A stretch of 64,000 bases of DNA from Nothophaeocryptopus gaeumannii (GCA_031771865.1 JASISA010000042.1:2163501-2227500); one strand, 5' to 3'. Shown: positions 10,560 through 22,836, counted from the first letter of the stretch. The notes: generated from the sequence alone by a model not told the origin. Made by a program: numbers and translations.

Positions 10560-11765
10560 CTAGACGCTCTTCTATACGAGCTATAATATCTTCTATAGCT
10601 ACTATAACTACTAAGTAGATCGCTACTAAAAAGTAACAACTTAAGCTAAAGAGGGAGGAGATAGCCCTATAGCGCGAAGAAGTAGAGGCTAAGAAATAAG
10701 AGGTAGCTCTTAAGACTACTAAAGCTAAACTATAGGCTATTAAGGAGGAACGAGCCTATAAGAAGGCCGAGTACGACGCTCGAATAGCCTAGTTTAAATA
10801 GCCTCCTAGCGTAGAGGTTAACTAGCTATAGGGTATAGGTCTAATAAAGGAAGATAATAAAGGTAAGCTAGAACTTCCTACTTACTTCGTACTAGTCCTC
10901 GATAAGATAGTAGAGGTCTAGCCTTTATATATTAAGTAGATCTTTAATAATAGCTTTAACCTAGTAAACCTCGCTAGACTACGAACTAGTATCGTAATTA
11001 GTAACTAGAAGAATAACGAGATAGCTAAAGACGATACTACGCTCCTCTATATACTAAAGGGTAAGCCTAAGCCTTCTACCTCCTCTAAGATTATCGATAT
11101 CTAGGAGACAGCTCTATTTAGTAAGCTATTTAGTAACTACCTAATATTAATAAGTTTATTCTATAGTACTATACTAGGCTTAATTAGCGCGATTGTATCT
11201 TTCGCTATATACGTCTTCTAATATATGAATAAAAACTACTACTAGGGTATTATCTACATATATATTACTAACGTACTTAACTGTATTATAAATTAGAATA
11301 GGGCCCTCTACCCTACCTCCTAGTCGAGCGTACAAACGAGCCAGTACTACTACTAGTATATTGTCTACTAGGCCGATATTACGAAGCCTACTAACAATAA
11401 TAATAAGCGTAGCTAGTTAGATACTTCCTACGATAGTAGTCGCCCCTTTCGTAGTATAGGCGTAAACTTAGTTAATCTTAAGAGCGAGGACTACTTTTAC
11501 TTCGAATATAATAGTAATAGCTATACGACTAAGGACTATAAGTAGCCGCACAAGTATAGTAACTATAGAGGCGATTACTCTAATTACTATAGAAAGACGC
11601 GTAACTAAGGATAGTAACTTACGTGTTCTTATAGTATAGAGCGATAGTATTAGGCTAAACACAATCCTACTATTCGACGTGTACGCCTATTCTACTAAAC
11701 TCGAGCTAGGTATTACGCTACTATACCGATATATATAGGGATAACTCCTACGCGACTACCCGTAT
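10560..11765 (+). pseudogene. ORF1 (gag-like) of the DIRS-order element
   Basis: A plus-strand frame with TAG/TAA stops read as Gln gives a Lys/Glu-rich coiled coil (about 10620-10800), a middle region and a Gln/Ser/Tyr-rich tail. No zinc knuckle was found. Boundaries are approximate. Confidence 0.45.
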
Positions 11766-11982
11766 CACAAGTATAGTAACTATAGAGGCGATTACTCTAA
11801 TTACTATAGAAAGACGCGTAACTAAGGATAGTAACTTACGTGTTCTTATAGTATAGAGCGATAGTATTAGGCTAAACACAATCCTACTATTCGACGTGTA
11901 CGCCTATTCTACTAAACTCGAGCTAGGTATTACGCTACTATACCGATATATATAGGGATAACTCCTACGCGACTACCCGTAT
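11549..11982 (+). repeat. Seemingly perfect 217-bp tandem duplication
   Basis: 11549-11765 is repeated head-to-tail at 11766-11982; I found no mismatch by eye. Both copies carry the same RIP-type mutations, so the duplication arose after RIP, or is an assembly artefact. It lies inside ORF1 of the DIRS-order element. Confidence 0.85.
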
Positions 11983-12149
11983 AAGTCGCTACTAGCTATA
12001 ATCGATTATATACTCTAGTTCGGCGTATCTATCGGATACGAGGGCGACGCGTTACTATAGAGGTCTCGTAATTACGGCTCTATTAATAGCGACCTACTAG
12101 ATATTTCGAGAAAGGTTACTAGCGACTTGTCTATTAATAGGATATTAGA

Positions 12150-13470
12150 AGTACTACCTAGCGAGGTCGTATATATATTATCTACGCTACTTAGTTAGGT
12201 CCCTAAGTATAATAGGGGATTCTACTATATATACGACCTTACGTTTAATAAAGGAGTAAACGACTCTATCCTACCTAAGTACGGCGCTATTAGCTACGAC
12301 GCGTTCGATAGTATTATCGATAGAATCGTAAAGGTAGGCCTAGGTACGCTACTTATAAAACGTAATATTAAAGACGCCTTTTATATCGTACCTATTACGC
12401 CCTTTTACTATAGGCTCCTATACTTTATATAGGCCGGAAAGTACTACTCTAAATACTACCTCCTATTCGGCCTCCGTATAGTACCTATCCTATTCAACCT
12501 ATTCGTAGAGGTACTATACTAGCTCCTCGAGTAGGTAATTAGCATAGAACTCGATTACTATCTCGACGACTTTATCTTCGTCCTCGCTACTATAAAGCGC
12601 GAACTCGTACTATATATTCGGCGTACTTAGGCTAACCTTACGGATACTCTAGGTATCCCTCGTAATAACTTAAAGGACGCTAAAGGAACAATAGTCGAGA
12701 TATTAGGTATTAAAGTTAATACTATAGATATAGTCGCCTAGCTATCGTAGCCGAAGAAGGACTAGCTTATCGAGGATATCGTTATAACCTTAGAGAGTAG
12801 TAAGTAGCCTATCGTACAGTTAAGCCTAGTAGCTCGTAGGCCGTCTATTATAGGCTACGAAAGTCGTTAACGTAGGCTACGCCTTTAATATTAACTTATT
12901 TAGCTTTATAGAGGTAATAAGATCGTTAAAGAGTAAGAGAAGACTCTTTATATCCCTATACAAAGATCTCGAATAGTAGCTTATAGCGCTACGAAGATAC
13001 GAAGGTATCTAGCTTCTTTACGAACTAGCGCTTTAACAGCTATACCTATTTATAGATACTTCTAATATCGGCCTTAGTAGCTTCTAGTACGAGGGCTTAG
13101 GGAACTAGTAGACCTTTACTATAGCTATAAGCCCTCTTTATCTATTCGTACTACTACGACACGAGATAGTCTATATTAACGTCGCCGAAATCCTCGCTAT
13201 TTAGCTATCGTTTAAGCGCTAGAGTTACCTCTAGAGTAGCTACTATATTATAGTATACACGGATAATACTACGGCCTATAGCGGACTATCTAAGCGACGT
13301 ACTCGAGGTTAGGGAAATATACTACTACAGGAAATATAACTACTCGCTATCGAGCGTAATATTCGTATTTACGCTAAGTAGATCTTAATATATAATAACC
13401 TCCTTACGGACGTACTTTTACGACTCGATATTAGTACTATAACTAACCTACTTACTAGCTAGGCCTACTA
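12150..13470 (+). pseudogene. Reverse transcriptase and RNase H of the DIRS-order element
   Basis: The RT frame shows YDLTFNKGVNDSILPKYGAI (about 12225-12290), LLFGLRIVPILFNLF (about 12460-12510) and the catalytic YLDDF (about 12556). This GVND.IPK..G style is typical of DIRS/Ngaro RTs and unlike Gypsy. The RNase H region includes VAEILAIQL (about 13170), YTDNTTAYSGL (about 13250-13285) and a C-terminal LLTDVLLRLD (about 13400). Stops are TAG or TAA. Confidence 0.7.
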
Positions 13471-13879
13471 ATAAAGAGGACGCTAATACTAACGAACTAC
13501 CTATAGAGTAGCTCTTAATTGTAAAGGTACTACTCGATTAGGCACGCCTCCTTTAGTCTACGCTAAAGCCTTTAATAAGAGCCGTGTACTTATCCGTAGT
13601 AAGATAATAGTAAGCCTACGTTATACTATACGGCTAACCTAGAGAAGCTGCGTAGCTACTAAGAGTAGAGTTATTATACTAATATATTACGAGCTACTTC
13701 TAGTATAAGATAGAGATATTTATAGCCCTAAAAGGCACAAGTTTAGAGTATAACCTCGCTACCCTAGCGTCGTACTACATCGACGTAGGCTTGCCTATCA
13801 GTTGCCTTATAGTCTTTAATAGCCGATATATTAAACGCCTCGTCCAAGGTACTAAGTTAAGGTAGATAGAGCCGAAGAA

Positions 13880-14500
13880 GGAATGCCTACTAGTTACGCT
13901 ATCGATAATTACTAGCCTTGTCTACTATAAAGTCTCTAAGTATAATAAGGGCATTTATATACTAAGACTAAGAGCCGTAGTATACGCTAGATTCGTAGGC
14001 TTTATACGCGCTAGCGAGTTTATACTAAAGAAGTATCTAAAGGAATTTACTAACTACTAGGTATTATTAAACCTAATAGGGTCCGACGTACAGATAGCCG
14101 CAAATAGTAACTACATATTACTACGATTAAAATAATCTAAGACTAATACCTATAACGAAGGTATTACGATAGTTATTATAGTAACGTACGGAGTTACCTA
14201 CTCTATTACCTAGATAAGCTAGCTCCTTTATAATAATCCGTAACCCCTAGACACGGCGCTATTTAACGTTACACGTAGCGAGTTAGTAGTATATTTAAGA
14301 GATAGTCTAGTAGATAGCGAAATCTAACTACTAGGCTATTAGAAGTCGGATACCTTTCGGCTCTACTTTAGTACCCCTATTTTCGACCTATTTAGGCTTA
14401 ACTATCGGTTTTAGACAGGTATCGCCCTACCTCTACTCGCTATAGTAGAGACTAAGAGCCCTACCTACGAAAGATTATAATACCCCCTATAGCTACGCTA
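13880..14500 (+). pseudogene. Tyrosine recombinase of the DIRS-order element
   Basis: LRAVVYARFVGFIRASEF (about 13965-14020) corresponds to the box with the first catalytic Arg. SDTFRLYFSTP (about 14348-14380) corresponds to the conserved 'WKSDxFxxY' region near the tyrosine nucleophile. The spacing fits phage-integrase-like recombinases of YR retrotransposons. Broken by in-frame TAG codons. Confidence 0.7.
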
Positions 14501-14592
14501 CTTCGTCCCTACTATACGCGTCCTCCCTAGCTACGTACTACGTACGTCTACTCCTACTATTTAGGCGCTAGGCGGCCTTCTTAGAGTCCCCT

Positions 14593-14730
14593 TTTAGGCC
14601 TATTGTATACGTGTAAATAGGGCTAGTATAGCTAAGGCCTACTAAGGCTACCTGCACGTATATACAAGAGTATCTAAGCCCCTAAACTATACCTATTTTA
14701 TTTATATATAGCCTAAGGACAAGTATAGAT
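14593..14730 (+). repeat. Split direct repeat B1
   Basis: Begins ttaggcctattgtatacgtg and ends aagtatagat; nearly identical to 14913-15049. It directly abuts A2, as expected of B1-A2 junctions. Confidence 0.8.
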
Positions 14731-14841
14731 AAAAAGGGTCTATACTTAGAGGGCGCTATTTCGAATCCCGTAGCTAGGCTATACTTCCCTCCTATATATA
14801 CACGCCCTCTATCTATATCCTTAGGCTATAGAACCTTAGCT
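14730..14841 (+). repeat. Split direct repeat A2
   Basis: Second copy of the left terminus (10171-10278) placed directly after B1. Confidence 0.8.
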
Positions 14842-14912
14842 CCTACCTACCTGTAGCCTAAAGTAGCTCTTATATACCTAGATCTATGTAGTTTATACTA
14901 AATAGTAGCGAA

Positions 14913-15049
14913 TTAGGCCTATTGTATACGTGCAAATAGGGCTAGTATAGGTAAGGCCTACTAAGGCTACCTACACGTATATACAAGAGTATCTAAGCCC
15001 CTAAACTATACCTATTTCATTTACATGTAGCCTAAGGACAAGTATAGAT
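14913..15049 (+). repeat. Split direct repeat B2 (right terminus)
   Basis: Second copy of B1, 71 bp after the end of A2; it closes the element. Confidence 0.8.
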
Positions 15050-15449
15050 AGAGAACTATTTACTTAAATAATTCTAAGATATAAGGTTAACTCTAAGACC
15101 TAGTATAAGAAGGATATAATCTAGAATTATAGTCTTTCTACTTCTTCTAATATATCCTATAAGCGAGCTAGTCGTAGAAGCGAGCTAGTTAATTTTCCTT
15201 AGTACGACTAACTCGTATTATAGATTATTTATTTTTATCGCTATTAAATAGAGAACCTATAAATATTATACTCTTATTAGATTTAGAAGACCCTTCTCTA
15301 TTATAAGCTAGGATAAGGCATTTTAGGCTATTATAGGAGATCGATTAATAGTGCTACTAATAAGCTTGGATTGTAACCTAAACTTATACGAATTACTTAG
15401 TATCTTAGACTACTATAATATCTCTTATAGTAGTAGTTCTAGTAGAGTA

Positions 15450-16330
15450 CATAGGCGTATATTAAGGTAGTTAATAACTACCTACGGGTTAATAGGGACT
15501 AATCCTAACGCCTAAAAGGCCTTCTAGTAGTTCTACTCTATAAATACGTTAAAAACGCGTCTTTAAAGGCTAGGAGGAATGTTTCCTTATTAATATAGAA
15601 GACGTATCGACGCGCTAAGTCCTAGATGCGTTACGAGTATTTTATCTTTAAAGGCGCAAAACATACTATATCTAGTAGCTATAGGATATACGACGAGTAG
15701 GCTAGTATATAGAGCGTTAAGATCTTGTATTCTAAATAGTAATCCTTGAAATTCTAGCTAAGATAACTCTTATAGCTATCCAAGATAAGTAGCCTATAGC
15801 TACTAACCTAACGCGCTTTTATATACGTATTAAAGTACTTTAACTACTCTAGACTAAGGGTATTATTTGTCTATCTATTCTTAGAGACTAAGAGCTTCCA
15901 ATTTTACGGTATATCTACCTCCTTGTACTATATAGAGATATAAACACGGCCCTTATAGATAATAAAGGGTAGGATTGTATACCTAGTAGTACAAATACTC
16001 TAGATTACTATAACCTATTTATAGTTACTAGGCTAAATAAGCTAAGGCCGAGTACGTCTCTCTAAACTAGTAACTACTTTTATAGATCTAATAATACCTA
16101 TCTAAAAGCCTATCTTATTAAAGTTATAAGTATTATAGTTATAGATACTATACTTGGCTTTAGTATCTTTAATAAGATTACACTACGTATTAATTACCTT
16201 AGGAAAAGTTTATAGCCTAGTACTTGCCTACTTAGCCTCTACCTCGTATACTAAGTAGTTTATCTACTATATCTACTACCTTATATAACTAGGGCGCAAA
16301 TCCTCGCGAATCTAGGTCTAGTATATACTA
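15450..16330 (-). mobile_element. Second pogo/Fot1-type transposase remnant, RIP-degraded
   Basis: Read on the minus strand from 16330 downward: the HTH/CENP-B region (LDSRGFAP), then KDTKAKYSI and YNFNKIGF near 16107-16134 (ancestral YNFDETGF, its Asp lost by G-to-A changes), then YKGRVYISL (DDE fold, about 15950), and a C-terminal part with LLAFKDAFLTYL near 15560-15590. The order and motifs fit a pogo-type DDE transposase. The N-terminus is cut off where LINE-B begins. No inverted repeats were identified. 15050-15449 is AT-rich filler that I cannot assign. Confidence 0.65.
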
Positions 16331-16331
16331 A

Positions 16332-19300
16332 TAATAATAATAATAAATGTATTCGAGCTAGCTATAGGCCGTGCCCCTTCTAGTATATCTACATATTGTA
16401 AAAGAAAACCCTATAGAAAGTACCTATAGCGTAAAACTTCCTCCCTTCTCTATTATACCTTATACCCTACTACATCTTAGGTACTATAGAACTAATATGT
16501 TTGCCTATAGGTAGCTAGCTAACACGCTAGAGTTAATATTATCCTCCTTACTTAGGTTCGAGATCTCCGGCCTACTCTAGGAGATATTTAAGGGTCTACT
16601 CGAATTATCCTATAGGGAGATACCTTATTGCCTACGCTACGGTTTATCTGGGAAACTTAGTAAGCTACCTTCTCGCGTCCTAGTATCTAGTAGCTAAGAT
16701 AAGTTCCCTTCTACTCTCTTATATATTTGTATAGTAGGCGAGGTAGTATCGAGCTATCCCTCTATCTCTATATTCGTAGTAGGGGCTAGTATTATGCACC
16801 CTAACCTTATAGAGGAAGTAAGGAAGGCCAATTGTCTCTAACTATATCTAGAACACTATCGTAGCCTAGGCTTTCCTAAGCCCTTAATAAAGCTCCCGGG
16901 TATTAGTGTTCTATAGAGTCCTAAACGCGAGTAGGAGGATTCCTTCGCGCCTAGCATTATCCTACTTCTATAACTCGTCCTACTTATACTAGCCCTAGAG
17001 GATAGTCTATATTACTTTCCGAGTCTTCTTTAGATCTACTCTATCTATATAAGAGAGCTAGGACCGTAGGAAAGTAGCCTACTCGTCTATCTACTCTAGT
17101 AGCGAGCTATATAGTTTTCTTAGGCGTCTACTATATACCCTAAGTTGTCCGTACTTTAGTAGGATCCGCCCCTTTAGCTCTTGCATAGCCTAGTATATAT
17201 CCGGCCTCTATAGCTATAGTAGTTCTCTTCCTATACTCGGTAATGCCTTCGATCTAGAGTTCTTTATATAATAGTCGCGTTAGTATAGCTCGGTAGGCCC
17301 TAAGGATTATCCGTAGGAATCTATTCTATATTACCTATAGCTTTTATTAGAGCACTTTTAAGATTCTAGTCTCCTTTCCTACTATCCATATCTCGCTCCC
17401 GTGCATTACTACTAGCCTAATTATTGAGATATATAGCTTACGGGCTATCTCTACTATAGCGCCCCACGTAGTAGTAGTAATCCGTCGTAGTGCAGCTTCT
17501 AGCCGTTTTACTTTTGTAAGAGTATTCTCTATCTATACGTACTACTTGAGTCTCTTATTAACGATTACTCTAGGACCCTTATTATGTCCTCTAGGCTACT
17601 CTAGAGCGACGGGATATTAGGTATTCTCTAGGATTCGGATATGCTCCTTATACCCCTTGTAAAGTACATAACTTTATATTTCTTAGGGGCGAACTTAGCT
17701 CTATGTCTTAAGGCCTATTGTAGACAGCTATTGTAGTCCTTTTTCTAGTACCTCGTATATACCTCTTGTCGAATTTAATACTATAATAAGGTATGTATTA
17801 TCTATAAACCCAACTACTTCGGTATATTCTATTCCTTCTAGGAGGGAGGCTATAAAGAAGAGGTCCGCATGCTACTCGTGCTACTAGTAACTCGTATCTA
17901 GGGATAGCGATTATTATCTCTCTATCCTTTAGGAATAACGCTACAAAAGCTATAATCTAGTATAGAATCCTCCTACACTATAGGTTGTAGATTAACCGTT
18001 CGTAATTAAGTTTATTAAACGCTCCTATTATATTAAGTAATAATACTAAGGCTACCTTACCTTTCTTCTACGTAGTCTAAACGCTTTGAAGGATATACTA
18101 TAGTACGTCTCTAGTCGATCTACTCGCTTACGCTATTTGGTTTTAAGGAAGTAACTTATATTCCTATATAGCCTATCCTATTTTCCGTGTAACTATTACT
18201 TCTAGTATCTTACTAATGCACGATAGAAGGGTAATAGGCCTCTATCCCTTTAGAGTAGATAAGTCTTTACCTACCTTCTATAGTATAATCGTCCTAGCTT
18301 TCCGAAACTAGGCTAGGTAGTAGCTAATTGAAATACACTATTAGAAGATACGTTAGAGGATAGGGAGTAGCTAAGCTAGGTACTTCTTAATACATCTATT
18401 TAGTATCTCGTCGAGGCCGGGAGCCTTGTCGTTCGGTAGTCTTTAGACTACTTTTCGTACCTCCTCTTCTATAATTTCGTATACTATATTAATAGGTTCT
18501 AGGTATATAGTACTCTCGATATCTAATGTGTCTACGGGCTCTAGTATTAGGAAAAGGGCTGTCCGTAGGATCTCTGTTTTCGCACTATCCGTCGTAAACT
18601 AATCGTTATTATGTATTAGTATAGGTATCTAGGGAAGTCGAATAGGGCTATCGCTATTCTTTACCTACTTAGCTAGCTTCTATATTCCCTATAGCTCGCT
18701 AGCGGTTTTATAAACTACGGTCCTCTACTATTTCCTTTTCTCTATCTAGATAGTTCTCTTTTTCTCCTAGTTTCGTGCCCTCTACTCCTTCTAGTACTCC
18801 TCGCTCCCTATCTATTATATATACCGTCTTACCTACTAAGCCTCCTAAATCGCATATAGTACTACCGGCACACTCCTTGGATCTAGCGTCCGATATGTTT
18901 TACGCTAGATAACAAGGTCCCTTGTCTTTTATAGAGTATTACTAAGATTACTTATAGTACTATCTATATCCTCCTTTGTTATTATCCCTTCGGCTATAGG
19001 TAGGAGCTTTTAGAGCGTCTCTCTAAACTCCTCCTAGTTAGTGTCCTTCTATATCTATCTTATTCTCGTCTCCTCCTATATCCCTATATTAATAGTTATC
19101 TCTATACTAATATAATTAGAGTTAATATCTTCCTTACCTAGCTAATATACTATTATCCTCTTTAATATCTCCTCTATTGCAAGAGTAAGGTCTATCGTCG
19201 TCCTAGTTTAGGACTATAGTGTCTTTCTCTAGGTAGTAAGGCCTAGGGGTATCGCTAGGTATAGCGTATCTCGATACGCCTCTCGTAGCTCTCTTGCTCT

Positions 19301-20330
19301 AAGATCTTACTACGAATAGCTTACTATATACCCTAATATTTCGAGGGAGAGGCCTAGGCCCCGAAGCCTCTCTTCCTACGCTCTATACTCTATTTGCTCC
19401 TTAAGCCTTAGTTACGCTCCTTTAGTTTACGCCGCACGTATACCGTTCGCTTCTCTTCTAAGACCGACGTGCGTATCCGTCCTCTTAGGCTAGGTAGATA
19501 GTGTCTTAGTCGCTACTATTACCTACTACGCCCTAGGAGAGCGACTCCCTTCGCGTTACTATACCGTATCTCTTTAGATATAGCCGGCCACGTCTCGTAG
19601 GTTTACTTAGATAGTAGTTCCTCGCTAGGTAACTACCTCCTTGCGTTTCTACCTACTAACTAATACGTAATGTCCCCTCGCACGCCTCCTTCTATCCCCT
19701 TTCTCTACTACTACTACCCGCCTCTCTATAACCCCGCCTACCCGCTCCTCTATATATTGCATCTAGTGTCCCTAAGCTCTTCTATCTAACTACTAGACTA
19801 GGTATCCTATACTAACCTAGGTAAAACCCTCCTACCCGTACCTAAGTAATTAATAGGCCTATATAGTCTTCGTGCCTATTCTATTACCCGCTAACTAACG
19901 CTATACTCTAAGCTCTTTAACTCTATCTACCCTAAGTACATAACGCGTAAATAGCCAGCCTTAATAGACGCGCCTCGATATAGTTTCATTAAGTTCCTTC
20001 TATAGACGTATATCGATTCTCTTATATACTAGAGGTATCCTATCTATAGCTTAGGTAATCGGGTTCTACGGCTCCCCTATACGCTTCGTAGGAAGAGCGG
20101 ACTCGTTTCCTACACGAGTAAGCTACTATTAGATAGTTTTCATACCCGTTTTAATAGTAGTCCTCTATTTAGTATAGTCTTAGCGCCGCCGCATAGTATT
20201 AAAATACGCCTAGAAGTCGCACTCTACTACTCCCGCTCTATCTAAGAAGATTTGGCTCTATATAGCGAGTACGTAGGTTCGTAGCTAGTACTACGTATAG
20301 GTACTTCTCGTCGCTAGCTAAGATATAGTA
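16332..20330 (-). mobile_element. LINE-B: chimeric non-LTR retrotransposon copy, minus strand
   Basis: Reverse orientation. The (TAA)n run at 16332-16350 is the complement of the ATT tail, followed by the same 3' UTR as LINE-A and LINE-C. It matches LINE-C ORF2 from within the endonuclease domain (LINE-C 23351 onward) to the end. The last ~1 kb (19306-20330) is instead the module found in LINE-A. The join lies at 19301-19310, where module sequence ending ..cagtaaga meets LINE gatcttag. It is heavily RIP-mutated. A target duplication is not clear. Its 3' end abuts the second pogo element and its 5' end a Gypsy fragment. Confidence 0.8.
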
Positions 20331-21163
20331 TTAAAAATAACTATAACTATATAATATTCCTTATAGATAAGGAACTATAAATTACTATAAATATAACTAC
20401 TACTAATCTTAAGAGTTACTACTAGAGTAAGGATATAGATCCTACTATAATTATACTCTAATAGTTTTATAAATAGCTTTCTATCTTCTTATATAAAAAG
20501 TAGATAGACTACTACTATACTAATCGACTAGCTATACTATTAATATTCTACCTAAAGGACTTATAAAGCTCTAAAGAGCCTCTTATATAGTGTAAGCTAA
20601 GATAAGTTATAGGAACTTACTTAGTATCTTAAGGAGAACCTAGCGATAGAGTTTAGCTAAGTAAGTAAGTCCGATATTACCTTACCTATTCTCTTTATTA
20701 AGAAGCTAGGAGTAGCCTTCGCTTCTATATTAACTATCGAGAGTTATATATAGTTATACTTAAGAAGTAGTACCTATAGGCTACTACTACTAATCTTAGA
20801 AGTATTAGATCGTCTATTCTAAGTAAAGGTCTCTTATAAAGCTAGATATTATCTTAGCCTTTAACTATATCCGTGTTATAGAAGGCTAGGAATACTTTAC
20901 TACCTTCTATACCTAATATAGCCTTTTTAAGTACCTAGTTATACCCTATGTATAAACTATTACTATATATAGTAAGGGCTAAGTAGTCTTATAACTCGTA
21001 TTTAGACCTTAAGTATATATAGATACGTATACTCTAGTCGCTATTATACGTACGACTTCCTCCTTACCTTATCGAACCGAGAAATATAATACTTATATCG
21101 GATACTATAAAACTCTTAGGCTTAGTAATAATCGCTATACTTCTACTTCCCCTATCGTCGGGC
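20331..21163 (+). mobile_element. Ty3/Gypsy retrotransposon fragment (reverse transcriptase), RIP-degraded
   Basis: The plus-strand frame shows the pre-RT region (FYKQLSIFLYKKQIDYYYTN, about 20470-20530) and RT core LDIILAFNYIRVIEGQEYF followed by TTFYTQYSLFKYLVIPY (about 20850-20950). These match the Gypsy pattern 'LDIxxAFNxIRxxEGxEWxTAFRTRYGLFEYLVMPF'. Interrupted by TAG/TAA. The right side is cut by the LINE-C insertion at 21176. No LTR recognised. Confidence 0.65.
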
Positions 21164-21175
21164 TAGCATATAGGG
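21164..21175. repeat. Target-site duplication, left copy, LINE-C
   Basis: tagcatataggg, repeated exactly at 26376-26387 after the ATT tail. Confidence 0.85.
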
Positions 21176-21369
21176 GGAGGTAGTATAGGAGAATCTTTAC
21201 CTACGAACGAATTTGGGGAGGCGGCATTACCAAAACCTTAGAACATACGGAACCTATCAAGGCAATACACGCATCCAAAGCACGGCTATACGCCGCTGTT
21301 GGCGGGTGCGCAGTCAGCGCTCGAAAATACTAATTCTCAGCATTAGAAGAAGAGAATTCTCTGCCAAGC

Positions 21370-22836
21370 ATGGCCAGTGCACAAGGCTGTGCTGCCTCAG
21401 GCACAGACAACGGACTAGAGCCAGTTCAAGAGGTTACTGAAGAAACTACTACAGGCAGAGATACAGGGAGTATCAATCTAGCTTCCTACCCAACCTCCCA
21501 AGAGAAGGGGTATAGAGAGAAGAACGCAGCAGTAAACAAGAACCAGCAGGGTCCCCTCTCACCTTGGGAGGCCCTGAAAGAGATTTAGAATGAGGCAGCT
21601 GAACTGATGCATCAGAGTCAACACTCCTCCCTCCAACCAGAGAGGGCAACCCAGATGATTCTGGATATGATTCACTCAACTGCAGCGCGGACCACGAAGC
21701 GCACCAACCAGGAAGCCACTCTGGAATCTATCCAACGGAGTATTACACAGATTCAGAAGAAGATAGAGCAGAGTCCAGGACCAAAGACAACCTGGGCTAC
21801 AGTCGCAGCCCAATAGCCAGCCCAGCTGTCTAGCATCAAAGCACAAAGAGCTGCGTGCTCCCTCAAGATTCACGTAGACAACGAAGCGACTAGGGCTGAG
21901 CTTAGGGATGCTGAAGCTACCCGGATTGTTTCGCGTTTTACTGCAGAAGGAGGGAACTGGGCACATGTAGTCGCAGTCAAGAAGGTCCCCGATGGACTAG
22001 TTCTCACGACTACGGACCCTGCAGCAAGGAACCGAATGGCGGCAGACACCCAAGGCCTAGGCAAGGTCTTGAAGGAGGCAAGAATAGCACAGAAAACCTT
22101 CCTAGTCCAAGTCCACTTTGTTACAGTTGCAGGAAACGACCCTACTACATAGCGGATCCAGTTAATTGAGGAAGACAACAAGCGGCTAATACCCGGAATC
22201 CAAGTACAGAATGCCTAGTGGAAGGGCTAGAAAGCTATAGCAACGGGAACAAAGAAACAGAGCACTCTAGTAGTCGAACTGAAGACGGTGGAAGCTGCTA
22301 GAGCTGCGGTAGAGAAGGGCATTATCATCTCCGGAGTGCTCCACGACACTGAAGAATGGGACCACCAATGGACAATAACACAGTGCTTCAACTGCCAAAG
22401 ATATGGCCATATCGGCACAAGGTGCACAAACGGTACGGTGTGTGCAAGGTGTGGAGGAAGCCATAACATAAGAGAATGTGCGCACGAGAAGCTTGCAGAG
22501 GCAGACCGATTAAAGCACAGTAAATGCGGAAATTGCAGTCAGAACCACCCAGCTTGGCACTATATGTGCTCAAAGAGACAAGCAATCAAGGACAAGATTC
22601 AGAGCATGAAGAAGATAGGGGCGAGCTACATGGCTAAGCTAACCTACAGTACTCCTAGCTCTACTTCTCCTCTGCCTTCCCCTCCTCTACAGCAAGGAGC
22701 GAATGGGGAGGAGAGGACAAACAGCTACCCGGACAAGCCGCGAATATGTCCCAGGCAGGAGGCCAATAGGAACAGCAGTAGAGAAGCGAACACTACAGAG
22801 GTTTGGGAGGCCAGTTGGGGCGGTGAACAGGGCTAA
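21370..22836 (+). pseudogene. LINE-C ORF1, gag-like zinc-knuckle protein, five TAG stops
   Basis: One continuous frame of 489 codons from ATG 21370 to TAA 22834-22836. It is interrupted by TAG at 21586, 21814, 22150, 22216 and 22228 and by nothing else; each could be one transition from CAG or TGG. The C-terminal third has Cys/His knuckles CFNCQRYGHIGTRC, CARCGGSHNIREC and CGNCSQNHPAWHYMC, typical of LINE ORF1 nucleic-acid binding proteins. The N-terminal half is helical and Gln/Thr-rich. Confidence 0.85.

Larger units (their letters stand above)
10171..15049 (+). mobile_element. DIRS-order (tyrosine-recombinase) retrotransposon, Ngaro/PAT-like, RIP-degraded
   Basis: A 4.9-kb element. Internal plus-strand frames read in order as a coiled-coil/low-complexity ORF1, reverse transcriptase with YLDDF, RNase H, and a tyrosine recombinase. 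The ends are split direct repeats: A1 at 10171-10278, then the ORFs, then B1 at 14593-14730, A2 at 14730-14841 and B2 at 14913-15049. This A1-ORF-B1-A2-B2 order is the published hallmark of Ngaro and PAT elements, which integrate with a tyrosine recombinase instead of a DDE integrase. No target duplication is expected or seen. All frames are broken, mainly by TAG/TAA codons at former CAG/CAA sites. I cannot decide between Ngaro and PAT. Confidence 0.8.

Noticed and set aside
11468..11662. 64-codon minus-strand frame rich in Ile/Val/Leu
   Set aside because: It is the antisense shadow of the degraded ORF1 of the DIRS-order element; RIP creates hydrophobic-looking AT-rich frames.
14593..15049. 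Solo LTRs or a nested LTR retrotransposon at the right end of the DIRS-order element
   Set aside because: The repeats alternate B-A-B and match the left terminus only through A. With a tyrosine recombinase and DIRS-type RT inside, split direct repeats explain this better than nested LTRs.
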